Source: Zonotrichia leucophrys gambelii (lineage: Eukaryota; Chordata; Aves; Passeriformes; Passerellidae). Taken from it: DNA of 64,000 bases. Location of the stretch: contig NC_088170.1 in assembly GCF_028769735.1 (NCBI RefSeq), positions 64,023,085 to 64,087,084 on the forward strand, in the 5' to 3' direction. The translations under genes and the position numbers were made by a program. Position 1 is the first letter of the stretch; each line of letters starts with the position of its first letter. Below the pieces are notes generated by a model that worked only from the letters and a program-made list of their open reading frames with translations, did no database searches and had not been told where the DNA came from. Shown here piece by piece: positions 42,746-53,024 of the stretch.

Positions 42746-43156
42746 TGTGAGAAATGATACTCACTTCCAAAAATTTAAGAAAGTTTATTAAAACCTTATC
42801 AAAAATACAACAGGAGACTGAATAGAAAAAATATTAAGGCTCCAAGAGCAGAGGATCTTTCCCACCACATGCTCATCTACACAATGGCTGTTCCACCTTT
42901 TAACCCTTTAGCCCCTCCCAAAGTTCTGTCCATGGACTCCTTCTTTGCTGTCCAGAGGTGGAGTTTACTTCCTTAAATCTTGATTGGAGGTCAGATGTTG
43001 CCATAGCAACAAGCCAACCCTCCAGAACCCTGGCCATCCCCTGACAACAAGGCAAACAGGGTAAAACATAAAGTCTATAAAACTTCTCTTAATATATATA
43101 GATGATATTTTCTTTTTAATTGTGAGAGTCAACCATCGCATTACTCATCTATCACA
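42746..43156 (-). mobile_element. Solo LTR (ERV), minus orientation
   Basis: The 411 bp segment is bounded by TGTGA on the plus strand and TCACA at the other end, giving short inverted termini and the TG...CA ends typical of LTRs. On the minus strand an AATAAA-type signal (seen as TTTATT on plus at about 42,785) sits near the 3' end, which sets the orientation. I recognise the body (lysine-type CCATAGCAACA stretch, CCTTTAGCCCCTCCC stretch) as a songbird LTR family. The flanking bases GCAT and GTAT could be a mutated target duplication, but this is weak. No internal retroviral sequence flanks it. Confidence 0.75.
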
Positions 43157-46100
43157 GTATGCAAAATAAAATCTTCTTCAGCAGAAAAGAAATATTAAGA
43201 AAATTAATGTCCTCTGTGACCCACCCACTGTGGAGATACCCAAATGATGCATCTCATTTTTGGTGTTATTTGTAATTACACATATATGAAACATATTTTA
43301 GATGCTCCCCACAGTTTGAAAGAGTAACACATTTTAAAATAATGTAGATACAGTTTGCTTCTCAGACATTTCTGAACAACAGAGCAGTACAAATCAGCCT
43401 AACTCTAAGAATGCTTTTTTAAAAGCTGCTGAGGATTTCACATTGTGATTAGAAAGGAATTCCCATTCCCTGCATCTTCATTAGTCACGGAGTTTTGAGA
43501 CTCTCACACTGTGCGCAAGCCTGTGTTGCAGAGAGATTTCTTCCAGCCTAAACAGGGGACTCAGAAAGAGGAAGAGGAAGACGTTCTATGTCTCCTGGTT
43601 AAAAAATATACAACATACAGGAAAACTTGCAGGCACCACACTGGTCTTATATTCTTTAGGCCTTATTCCCAATCCCCTCACTTGTCTGTATTTTCAGAGA
43701 AGTACTATGCTAACCTAAATTGCAAGAAGATAAAAACTCACTTAGAGCAACTCTAAACCCAAAACCATTTCCTGGAATGCACTGAAAGTCAAGGACCCAA
43801 TGGGAAATGTGTTCAGGAAGACTGGTGAGCTGAGGAAAGCTGGACTGCATGCAGAGCTATAAAAACCACAGGAGAGGAAGAGGAAACTGAACAGCTATGA
43901 GGGCAGTCACAGACCTGCCACACTTGCCAGGACAGGCTGCAAATGTGTGTCCTCTCCTCCTTCTAAATACAGGCTGAAAGATATCTGAGAAACCCTATGT
44001 ATGCCTAAAGGAACAAAGCATCTTTCATTTTGAGATAAATGATACAGAAAGAGGTCCCAGAAGAATGGTGTTTGAAGACAGAGAAGTATTTGAACATGTA
44101 TAATTCAAGGTCATATGAATGCTTGTTACATCATGTCCTGAAATCATATGATATTTTGTTGTCCAATTACTCCATTCTTACCTGAAGGCTCCTTGAGTTT
44201 GCTGTAGTCATTCAGCAAATCTCTGCTTTTGTGCTTCTTTTACAGTTCATTTCTTCCCCCTCATTGCTTCATTTCAGAAATGAGGAAGGAGAAGGGAGAG
44301 GGGAAATCAAAGCAAAAAAGAATATCTGGAAAATGCATTCAGTGATCAATCAAATCTGAGCAAGAAGGCTTCAGGAAGAGGAGCAGACTGGAAAGTGAGG
44401 ATCACCTCTTACGAATCACAGGTCAAATCTCATAAAGGCTGCATCTGCTCCATTGTGTTTCATGGGAGCAAATGCAGAGAAAAATGTTCAGGCTGGCTGA
44501 GTCACACTCCCCTGCAGGAAGAATCACTGAGAAAGGGCCATTGTGACAATGTGGATACCCATCCTTCATAACTGTGAGTGTCATAAGGGCAAGATAGCCA
44601 TGTTGAAGATCTCAACTCAACAATCAGAGGCCTTCAGATACTATTATGCCACACTTTTGCAAGGGGTAGGAAGCATGACAGCAACTCTCTTTTACATCTG
44701 TCATTTCCTGGCCTCCCTCATGTTCATTGTTGTGCATCTTATCCAAGTAAGGAGGAAGGAATAAGTCAAGACAAAATGGTTGATTTGGCTGCTTCTGCAC
44801 ACACAAATATTTGTTCAGAAAGATCTGAGCATAAAGAATACAGCAAATAATTTTTCCCTACTATACTTCAGTCTTGTTTCATTCCCATCTCCATTATGGC
44901 CTAGAAGTTCCCTAGATCTCCTTTCAGAGGAAAACTTTTCCTCATAGGAACGGGCTGTTCAGCAATAGCAGAGCAAAAGCCCACCATATTCGGGTTTAGT
45001 AGAGGCTCTTTTAGATCCTTTCTAAAGGAGCAGGTTTCTATCTCAAAAGCTGAAAATATGTGAGCACAGCAACAAGGTGGCTCTTCTCAGACTAAGAAGA
45101 AGGAAACATGCTGGCATTAGCTCAAAACAATGTCTCAGACTTGAAGTTCTTTAAGCCTTAACCGTGCAATTTTTTCATCGGTAAGTTTAACCTTTTCTTA
45201 TCACTTTACCCTCCCTGGCAACTGTTTACATGCAGCACACATCATCCCTGATAAAAGAATGGAACAGTTCCTGGAACAAAAATTTTCAGTGCATTCTCTC
45301 CTGAAAACCACGAAGTATTTATTGCCCTTACATTCAGCAGGGAGGAATCAAGCTGCAAGAGAATGAACTCTTCATGTAATGCTTCTCCTTAATGTTTTAT
45401 TGGCTAGAATGGCATTCGTCATTTTTCCTTGTCCCTTCCTCATCACTCAACACAGCTTCCTGGAAGCCAAATCACTTAATCCAGCAAACTCATACCATTC
45501 CTAACACCTCCTCCTTTCTCTTCACACATTTAAACCTTCACCTTCATACTACCTCATGAGAACAATTTTTAAAATTTTATTGTAGGTTTTGCTAGTGATG
45601 AAATAAAGTTGACATTAGGTTTTGTTCCTATGGACTCTTAAATCTTTCAGGTCTTTCCTTTTCATGTGCTGATTTTATATTGTGGGTTTACAAGCATTTT
45701 ATTTTAGCTCTCCCATTACCATCGTCTATTAAAATGCACAGACTCAAGGAGAACTTTACAGAGCTGGTTTCACTGCAGCTCTGTAGCTGTTTGTGTTTAC
45801 CCTCAGTGAAGTCAGATTTCAGGATCAGAAACTTCAAAACCTGTTGGTCAGGAAGCTGCATAGTGGTTTCCATGGAAGATCTTTTTATCATCATATTGCT
45901 TCTCTAGACGCAAAAGATGTATGTACAACTAAAATAGAAATTAACAAGTGCAATTTGTGCTTTCCTGATTAATTAGGAGATAAGACAGTCTTGTAATATC
46001 TGCTGGACAACTGATGGCTATCAAACTTGTTAAGAGAATTTTTATCTTTGTTTCCAGGACTACTGAACTAAGTAAACTGTTTCAGTTGTGCTGAGGAAGA

Positions 46101-47488
46101 GAACATTTTTCACTGACAATTTGTTTTCTGCTTATAATTTACCAGACATAAATAAAGATGAAAGTGTTGTCATTAAGAATTAGAATGAGTGGATTTCTTG
46201 GCAGAACCAAAGAAAAAAATTAATATGCTGACCTATGAAACCTATAGGTAATACCAATTCAAATAAATCAATATCAACTCAAATCAAATATCAAGTCAAA
46301 CCACAATAAAATTTATTCGTTAAAATAGTAATAGATGTGAATAGTAAAAACAATCCATGCTTTTTTTTATTCCTGACATCACTCTCTTCAGCCAAGACCA
46401 TGCTGTTCATCTTTTCAATGGTTAAGGAAACTAATTTGAGAGTAACAATTGTTACAAAGTAACTGCAAATTCATGAGAAACATAAATAGAAAACAATGAT
46501 TTACATTTTCCTAGAAGGAAAAATTCACAATTAATATGACAAAAGAAAGCAAGTAAGGAGCTGGTTTTAAATTGTGTGTGTCTACAATGAAAGAAAATCC
46601 TCCTTAAGTGGGCTGTTATCTGTGCCTTCAACACAGTGGTGCCTGTTATCATTCTTATAAAGTCATGTCTGGAAGCCTTTCCTTTACAAACCTGTTTTTC
46701 AGGTATATGCAACTCTGCTCTTAAACGGAATGAGAAGCCACAATAGATTTAATTCATTTTCATTTGGCAAAAATACATTTCCTGATTATTTTTTTTTCTT
46801 CATTTTATCTCAAGGACTGTGATTCTGGCCTCAGAGGTCTGGGCTAGAAGATGTAGCAAAGTCATCTGTCTTGCCTCAGCATGCCGTGTTCATGTCAGAG
46901 AATGTTCTGTTGTCAGAACCCTTTCTGGGATGCAGCTAGTTGAAAATTGCAGGTACAAGTGCTTGCAACTACTCCAACTATTTGTGCATCCTTCTGAGGG
47001 AAGCAAAGTCTGAAACACAGGAGTGGCAGTATTTTGAAGGCAAGCTAAACATAATGAGGGTAATTTGTTTGGAAAGGTAGGGGTAGCACTACCTATAATT
47101 TCACAAAGCATACTTTGAGAAAGGAAAAGCTGCATGCCTTAAGGTACTAAATATGATCAGCATGTTCCATTCTGAACACCTGGACATGCTTACAAAATGC
47201 ACGGCATGTCTCCATCCAAGCTGGGAAGAAGGAGCCCACTGCTGCAGGGTGGAGGGGGTTCCTTTGTGTAAGTCAGCACAAGTCCCAAACCCCTGAGGTG
47301 GTTTCGAAGGTACGCATCTTCTAGACACAAGCTATTGCCAAACTGTTTGTTGGTGTTGCCTGTTCCTCAGAGCATGGACTAATCTCCACCCTTCCTTCCC
47401 CATGTTTGCTTTCTTTCGTAAGACTCATGTCTTTCTGATTGCAAGCCATGGGCTTATGCAGCTGCAAGTATCTGGGAGGTTGCTGAGC
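43157..47488. other. Non-coding stretch, no gene recognised
   Basis: Open frames here are short (up to 86 codons) and featureless. I recognise no repeat family or RNA gene. Confidence 0.5.
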
Positions 47489-47522
47489 GGAGCTGAGCTG
47501 AGCTGAGCTGAGCTGAGCTGAG
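47489..47522. repeat. (GAGCT)n pentanucleotide array
   Basis: About six to seven tandem copies of GAGCT lie on the plus strand, with one diverged unit (GAGCG) at the left edge. The same pentamer is the core of vertebrate immunoglobulin switch regions, but this array is very short and no immunoglobulin gene is nearby. I treat it as a simple repeat. Confidence 0.85.
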
Positions 47523-49020
47523 ATGGCAGGCTAAGCAGAGCAGTAGAAGTGATTCACAGTCAGTGAGTTGACCTCAGGTCCTTCAAATAATGAAGTCCAA
47601 GAGGATTTTGCCAGTATTTCCACTGGAAGCTTACCATGGGTATCTTTTTTTTTCTGTGTTTTACTGGCTGGTGCATTGGGAGGGATGAGACTGAGAAATG
47701 GTTGAGCAAGGCATGAATGAAGTTACTTTTTTCTTTAGTTGGTCTTAAGAATCTCAACCTGAAGTTCTAGGGAGAGGAGGAGTAGTAGAGTTCATTTAAA
47801 GCTGCTTTTTTCCCAGGGTCAGCAAATTAATAGGCTCTTTATCACTCTGAGTCTAATAATGTGGGCTTTCAGAACAGCTTTAGCTATAGGTGAGCCTAAA
47901 CCATCTCCTTCAGAGTAGGGCAAAGGTTTTCTCTTGTCTGCTTGATGCTCAAGTGACTGGTGGTCAGAAGAAATTATCCCCCCTATTCTTAATCTTAGTT
48001 ACTCACGTGCCTCAGGTGAGAACTGTGATGAGACTGGAAGCTTGTCATCAGAACAGATTTAAAAGGAGCAGGGTGATATGGATTGCTGAAACACAGTAGC
48101 CTGTGAAATTCATGGCTCTCTCCTGTTTCCTTCTGGTGATGCCTGTGAATGACTGATCAGTAGCTGCTCTGATCCTGTCTTCCTCTTCTTCCTTCCCTGC
48201 TAAGTAACACTTGGGACATGAAGCTGTTCAATAGTGACCTCATTTAGATGGCAGAATTTAGAAGGCATTGTTTGTTATTATATAGGATGGTTCAGAAAAC
48301 TTTTTTCTGAGTGCAGACAACTCTTGTGTCATGGGTGGAGAAAAGAAAAGCAATTATTCAGACATTCTGTGCTCTGTCATCCCTCAGCTGATAAAGAGAT
48401 CATCCAAAAAAAATTTGAGAAGCCCAAGGGAGCAAAAACCTCCTGCTGTGCTGTGATCAGCATCAGAGAAACTCTTCCCAAGAAACAGCTCCATCATATG
48501 CAGCAGCTAGGATCTCCAAACAGAAAAAAAGCAAGGGAGGAGGTTTGTACCCAGGATGGCGTCCAAATGCAGACATGTCTACATACCATATAAAAAAGAG
48601 TTTCCCTCAGAATGGCTGTCATGCTAGGGTAGCCATTTGCAGCAAGTGTCAGGATGAGCACATTTTTGTGTGCTGTTGGGGGAGAGCACATTAGAGTGGA
48701 ACGAGCTAAGCTTCAACAGTTCTGTATTTCAAGAACTTTCTTTTTCCATTTTAAAAGTTGTTTTTCTTGATTACAGTGGCTTGCCCAATCTTCAGCCAGA
48801 CTACTGATCAGCCATCTCTGGTGTAAGAAGTAGTTTGCAGGGGCCTGAGGATTTTTACACTGCAGTGCAAACCATAAGTTGGTTGTGTGTGATATTTTGT
48901 CAGACAATAAACAGATCTTTGGAAGCATTCCTAATTCAGTAGGGAAACCTTGACACACCTTTGTTTTCACAAAAGATCTTTGAGACAGGACAGTGCTGGT
49001 GTAAAGCAAGTGTAGGCCTT
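47523..49020. other. Non-coding stretch, no gene recognised
   Basis: This is AT-leaning sequence with only short chance frames (up to 119 codons at 48,234-48,593, with no recognisable domain). It leads into the left boundary of the ITPRIPL1-like array. Confidence 0.5.
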
Positions 49021-49560
49021 AACACAGGATGACATTACAACTTCCTCTGCATCATTCAAGCAGTGTGGACTTCTTTATTTCTCACTAAATCAGTAAATAA
49101 TATTAACTGATATGACACGTTCCCCCCAAACTAATTGTCACAAATGGGTGTGCTTGAGATCGCACAGAAAAAGTACGATCTGATCCCAGGTGGTGTGTCA
49201 AGGCCAAGGCCTAACAAGTATTTCTCAGATGACATTGCAAACTGGAAAGGAGCAAGGGAGGGGAGATGCACCAGCACAGTAATAAATATCAATATTAATA
49301 GCAAAAAAGTTCCACATTGAATAATAAATAAAAGCTTACACCTGTATACTGAGAACATTCATGAGTCATGTCACCCAAATTTATATTTGACAAGAGTTGC
49401 GTGGCAGGGCCCTTGCGCCTGCTTTGTCAAGGGAAGTTCTGGGGTTGCCAGGTTCCCAAGTGATAGGTCTGCACTTGGCGTCTGTTGGGGCTTTGGGTGC
49501 CCAGAGCCATGATGAGTCCCCTGAGCGGGCTGGGGAGGGCAGGCGGGACTGGCCTGTGAT
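49021..49560 (+). other. 5' flank of array copy 1, shared with the other copies
   Basis: About 49,030-49,100 resembles the region after copy 2 at 55,590-55,670: both carry a GGATGACATT/GGATGGCATT start, a CTTCCT...CATCATTCAAGCA-like middle and a TTTCTCACTAAATCA/TTTCTCACTGAATCG end. From about 49,335 the sequence aligns by eye to the upstream regions of copies 2, 3 and 4 (52,440; 57,605; 60,405), including a CACCCAAATTTATATTTGAC block and a TGCTTTGTCAAGGGAAG block. This marks the left edge of the duplicated unit and probably holds distal promoter sequence. Confidence 0.7.
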
Positions 49561-49572
49561 GCGCTCTGGGTT

Positions 49573-49660
49573 CTGTGACATCACAGGGGCCGTGTCACAA
49601 TGGGGGCAGGTATAAAAGGCCTCAGCTGGTGCCGCTGTCCCAGTAGAGCCTGGGCAAGCG
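49573..49660 (+). promoter_or_regulatory. Core promoter and non-coding exon 1 of copy 1
   Basis: An inverted repeat CTGTGACATCACAG (49,573-49,586) contains TGACATCA, one base away from the consensus cAMP-response element. A TATA box TATAAAAG starts at 49,611. Transcription would be expected to start about 25-30 bp downstream, near 49,640, giving a non-coding first exon of only about 20 bases that ends at 49,660. Copies 2 and 4 keep all of these elements at the same spacing, and copy 3 has lost most of them. CRE-type control is an inference from the motif. Confidence 0.75.
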
Positions 49661-49909
49661 GTGAGTGCACAGCAGTGAGGAGACAGGGCTGGGAGAGGCC
49701 AGGAGCTGCAGGAGGGCTGGGGCAGTAGCTCCAGTACCGGGCCGTGCATTCTGGCCGCTAACCCAGGGCCCGGCCGGGCGGCAGCGCCTCGCTGAGGGCG
49801 CGGTGCTTGCTGGGGCAGCGGTGCAGGCCTGGCCGCCCTGCGGGTCCTGTGCCCCACTGTCTGTCTCCATTCCGGCCCCACTGAACCCCTTCTGTGTGTC
49901 CTCCTGCAG
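49661..49909 (+). other. 5'UTR intron of copy 1
   Basis: A strong donor (GCG then GTGAGT at 49,661) and an acceptor with a pyrimidine-rich tract ending in CCTGCAG (49,908-49,909 = AG) define a 249 bp intron. It ends three bases before the start codon. The same sites are conserved in copies 2 and 4. Intron content is GC-rich and has no coding potential. Confidence 0.75.
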
Positions 49910-49912
49910 ACC

Positions 49913-51508
49913 ATGGCTTTACTGCCATTGCTCGTCGTGCTTGTGCAAAGCCTGATCCAGTACCCCCAGCCGGCTGGGGATGGGCTGGATGAGGCCACGC
50001 ACCAGCGAATCAAGGAGCGTCAGGAACTGCTGGACCACGAGATGGCTCGGCTGCTACAAGAGCTGGAGGAGCAGGACAAGGGCTGGGGAGCCATGCTCTT
50101 TGGTGCCCTGCAGCAGCAGTGGCCATTTTGGGTCCTTGCTGGAGTCTTGCTCCTCTTGGGCCTGTGGTTTAGCTGCAGGAGAAGGAGCGGTGAGGCCAGC
50201 AACAATGATGTACGTGAAGGTGAAGACAGCGTAGATGGACAGGAAGAATGTACGGAGGTGAAGGTGCAGGAAAGCAGCGATGCCAGTGAACAGAGAAGCA
50301 GAGGAAAAGAAGACCATGATGGTGGCAAGGGAGAAAGTGGCAGTGGTGGAATGGAAGACCGAGAAAAGACCGGATATGCGGGGAATGAGCAAGGCATCCT
50401 TTTAGTGGACCGCATAGAGTGGCCTGTGGAGGACCTGGAGAGAGGCTGCTCAGTGACAGCAGAGCTGATGGAGAGCTTGACGCGTGTCTTTGTGGACAGC
50501 GTGAGCAATAGCTCCTACCCAGTGCCTCAAGAAGCCATCGGGGTGGGCAGTGCCTTTGAGGGTTGGAGTCCCCGTGACTGGGATGGGGTGTACCGTGTGC
50601 TGGTCCCACTGAATCCCCCACCCGGGCACGCCTTCTACCTGGAGCTGAACAGTGCAGGGCAGGTGGCAGCAAGGACCTTCAACGTCTGTGTGGAGCTGGT
50701 GTGCACGTGCGAGAAGGAGCAGCTGGCAGAGAAGCCGTTGTGCTTCCTGCACCACTCGCGGAAGGAGCTGCGGCGGAAGCAGAAGCGCAGCCTCCTAGGG
50801 ACACTCTGCACCGGCTCCTACCTGGACGTGGCAAAAACCTCCCACTGGTTCTGCCAGTTGGTGAGAAGCTCGTGGCTGCAAGTGCCTCAGTGGCACTCAT
50901 GGCACTTGGTGTTTCAGCCGTGCAGCCGGTCTTGCCAATTGCAGCTGAGCAAAGGCAGGGAGAGCCTGACGGTGGAGATGCTCTTTGGGGTGCGCCGAGG
51001 GGACTCTGACATCTTTGTGGTCAGCCAGCCCACCAAGGCCACCATGATGGCAAGCACAGCGTGGGCCGAGATGTACGCTGTGGCAGAGGCAAAATTCTTC
51101 CAGCACATTGCCAGGCAGCTGCCGTGTGAGAGCTTGCACCTGAAATGCCTGCAGCTCTTCACCTGCATCCTGAGGGACACAGGCTTTTCCAGCTCTACCT
51201 GGAAGACTGTGGTCATGCACGTGCTGACCACAGTACCGCTGTCCCGGTGGCACAGGAGAGCATTTGCACGGCGGCTGTGGGACATCATGGCGTACCTGGA
51301 CCGCTGCCTGCAGCTGACACACCTGAGGCACTTTGTGCTGGGCAATGAGAGGCTTCCTGCAGAGATCAGCTTGCCACCAGCCATGCGAGGGGTTGTGCCA
51401 CCCAACCTCTTTGAGCACCTGGCCCGAGATCCGGCCGCCCACAGAGAGGCAAGGCAAGCTTATGGTCGGCTGCGATTTCGCCTCGGGGTGCTGCTCTCTA
51501 GCCACTGA
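49913..51508 (+). CDS. ITPRIPL1: ITPRIP-like 1 protein, array copy 1 (intact)
   Basis: This 531-residue open frame starts at ATG in an excellent Kozak context (ACCATGG) right after the splice acceptor. Domains in order: a hydrophobic N-terminus (about residues 1-18) that could be a signal peptide; a charged coiled-coil stretch (about 23-57); a single membrane span (about 69-87) followed by a basic RRR stop-transfer; an acidic, Ser/Gly-rich linker (about 93-160); and a Mab-21-like domain (about 165-525). That domain includes the nucleotidyltransferase-fold signature GSAFEGW (212-218) and DWDGVYRVLVPL (222-233). The layout and the roughly 550-residue family length match ITPRIPL1. Family members are related to ITPRIP, which modulates IP3-receptor calcium release, and mammalian ITPRIPL1 has been reported as a CD3-epsilon ligand. 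Function of the bird duplicates is unknown. The whole coding sequence is in one exon. I am confident in family and frame, and less so in whether this particular copy is expressed. Confidence 0.92.
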   Translation: MALLPLLVVLVQSLIQYPQPAGDGLDEATHQRIKERQELLDHEMARLLQELEEQDKGWGAMLFGALQQQWPFWVLAGVLLLLGLWFSCRRRSGEASNNDVREGEDSVDGQEECTEVKVQESSDASEQRSRGKEDHDGGKGESGSGGMEDREKTGYAGNEQGILLVDRIEWPVEDLERGCSVTAELMESLTRVFVDSVSNSSYPVPQEAIGVGSAFEGWSPRDWDGVYRVLVPLNPPPGHAFYLELNSAGQVAARTFNVCVELVCTCEKEQLAEKPLCFLHHSRKELRRKQKRSLLGTLCTGSYLDVAKTSHWFCQLVRSSWLQVPQWHSWHLVFQPCSRSCQLQLSKGRESLTVEMLFGVRRGDSDIFVVSQPTKATMMASTAWAEMYAVAEAKFFQHIARQLPCESLHLKCLQLFTCILRDTGFSSSTWKTVVMHVLTTVPLSRWHRRAFARRLWDIMAYLDRCLQLTHLRHFVLGNERLPAEISLPPAMRGVVPPNLFEHLARDPAAHREARQAYGRLRFRLGVLLSSH

Positions 51509-51845
51509 GAGGAGTTCCCTGCACAGAGCTGTGATGGAGTGTCACATGCGATGACAGCCACCTGAACCCTGCATAGCTGGTATATTTGTCACTGGCCATC
51601 CTGAAGCTGCTTTCCTGTCCCTGAGGAAGCAAGATGCAGCACATGGATTCGCTGTGCAGACACATCTCTGGATGGCCTTGCCCTTCACCTTCCAGTTCCA
51701 ACAGTGCTGCTGACCACGTCTGTGAGGGAGAAACCTGCTCCACCTGCGCATCCTAACAGAAGACAGTGAAGATGAGAGGTTGCTTGGAAGACCTTGAAGA
51801 CAGCAACCTAGACTGCTATGGTCTTAATGTAGTTAATTTGTTTAA

Positions 51846-52060
51846 GCTGTAGCATTAGTTGTAGTTGTAGTTGTGAATGTAACTGTAGCTGTAGCTTTAG
51901 TTTTATTTCTAACTATAGCTGTAGCTGTAGCATTACTTATGCATTTAACTGTAGCTGTAGCTTTAGTTTTAGTTCTAACTGTAGCTGTAGATGTAGCATT
52001 AGTTGTGCATGTAAATGTAGCTGTAGCTTTCATTGTAGTTGTAGCTGTAGCTTTAATTAG
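51846..52060 (+). repeat. TGTAG-rich hexamer array in the 3'UTR of copy 1
   Basis: Degenerate tandem hexamers of the type TTGTAG / CTGTAG / CTTTAG run for about 215 bp. In RNA this gives a dense cluster of UGUA tetramers located about 240-450 nt before the AATAAA at 52,299. The frames that cross it encode Val/Ala-rich strings and are not genes. Equivalent arrays follow every other copy, but the copy 1 array differs in length and unit order from that of copy 2. Confidence 0.85.
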
Positions 52061-52298
52061 ATTTTTTTATTAGCATTCCTTCTAAAGGCCCTTTAGTGTT
52101 AGATTTGCCGCATTAGCCTTAGTTTAGAGAATTGAACTACAATTCTATAGTGCCATGTCTGCTTGTCAATAATATTTGGATATCTATGTTTGAAAAATTA
52201 ATAAAAAGTAATAAATTACACAAATTGCCTGAAATGCGTCATTCTTTGTATTTAACTCTCTGTATCTTAGAGAATGTCCTTCCTATATCCTTATATGA

Positions 52299-52304
52299 AA
52301 TAAA
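52299..52304 (+). terminator. Poly(A) signal of copy 1
   Basis: Canonical AATAAA in the context ATGAAATAAAGAC, at the same relative place as in copies 2 and 3. Confidence 0.7.
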
Positions 52305-52330
52305 GACTTTCTGCAAACAGGGATGTTGTA

Positions 52331-52666
52331 TATATTAAGTATGTGGTTTCTACATGACATCCTGCCCCAAAGGGAATAAGTATAAATACAAATAGTAAAA
52401 AATGTCGCGCACCAATATTAACTAAAAGCCTACACTTGTATACCGCAAACATCCATGGGTCATGTCACCCAAATTTATATTTGACAAGAGTTGTGAGGCA
52501 GGGCACTTGCGCCTGCTTTGTCAAGGGAAGCTCTGGGGTTGCCAGGTTCCTGAGTGATGGGTCTGCACTTGGTGTCTGTTGGGGCTTTGGGTGCCCAGGG
52601 CCATGATGAGTTCCCTGAGCGGACTGGGGAGGGCGGGCGGGGCTGGCCTGTGATGCGCTCTGGGTT
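52331..52666 (+). other. Spacer between copies 1 and 2, distal promoter of copy 2
   Basis: A short spacer joins the end of copy 1 to the upstream region of copy 2. The sequence from about 52,340 is nearly identical to the spacer between copies 3 and 4 (from about 60,310), for instance the shared CATGACATCCTGCCCCAAAG. It carries the same CACCCAAATTTATATTTGAC block as the region before copy 1. No gene lies in it. Confidence 0.7.
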
Positions 52667-52754
52667 CTGTGACATCACAGGGGCCATGTCACAATGGGGG
52701 CAGGTATAAAAGGCCTCAGCTGGTGCCGCTGTCCCAGTAGAGCCTGGGCAAGCG
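52667..52754 (+). promoter_or_regulatory. Core promoter and non-coding exon 1 of copy 2
   Basis: The CTGTGACATCACAG inverted repeat is at 52,667-52,680 and the TATAAAAG box at 52,705-52,712, with the same spacing as in copy 1. Exon 1 would end at 52,754, before a GTGAGT donor. The promoter looks fully preserved although the coding frame downstream is broken, so a transcript may still be made. Confidence 0.72.
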
Positions 52755-53021
52755 GTGAGTGCACAGCAGTGAGGAGACAGGGCTGGGAGAGGCCAGGAGC
52801 TGCAGAAGGGCTGGAGCAGAAGCTCCGGTACCGGGCCGTGCGTTCTGGCCCCGCACCCAGGGCCTGGCCCCGGCGGCAGTGCCTCGCTGAGGGCGCAGTG
52901 CTTGCTGGGGCAGCGGTGCAGGCCTGGCCGCCCGCCAGCTGCCACTTCCCTGCGGGTCCTGTGCCCCACTGTCTGTCTCCATTCCAGCCCCACTGAACCC
53001 CTGCTGTGTGTCCTCCTGCAG
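52755..53021 (+). other. 5'UTR intron of copy 2
   Basis: A GTGAGT donor at 52,755 and a CCTGCAG acceptor ending at 53,021 give a 267 bp intron. It is about 17 bp longer than the introns of copies 1 and 4 because of an insertion near 52,932-52,950 that includes CCAGCTGCCACTTCC. Confidence 0.72.
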
Positions 53022-53024
53022 ACC

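Larger units (their letters stand above)
51509..52330 (+). other. 3'UTR of copy 1
   Basis: After the TGA stop the sequence stays clearly homologous to the 3' flanks of the other copies through a poly(A) signal. It includes the hexamer array listed separately and ends just after AATAAA at 52,299-52,304. A second AATAAA at 52,200-52,205 could serve as an earlier signal. The transcript end is inferred from signal position only. Confidence 0.65.

Noticed and set aside
47489..47522. Immunoglobulin switch region
   Set aside because: The array has only about seven units, real switch regions are kilobases long, and no immunoglobulin exon is in the window.
49381..50013. 210-codon minus-strand frame over the promoter and intron of copy 1, repeated at copies 2 and 4
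   Set aside because: It is Pro/Ala/Arg-rich as expected from GC-rich non-coding DNA and overlaps promoter, exon 1 and intron. No homology is recognisable.
50897..51505. Long minus-strand frames antisense to each ITPRIPL1-like copy (about 160-317 codons)
   Set aside because: They mirror the GC-rich coding strand, recur at the same place in every copy, and have no domain or start context. They are shadows of the sense frame.
51842..52073. Val/Ala-rich and Thr/Ala-rich frames over the hexamer arrays
   Set aside because: They are translations of a degenerate hexamer repeat in a 3'UTR.
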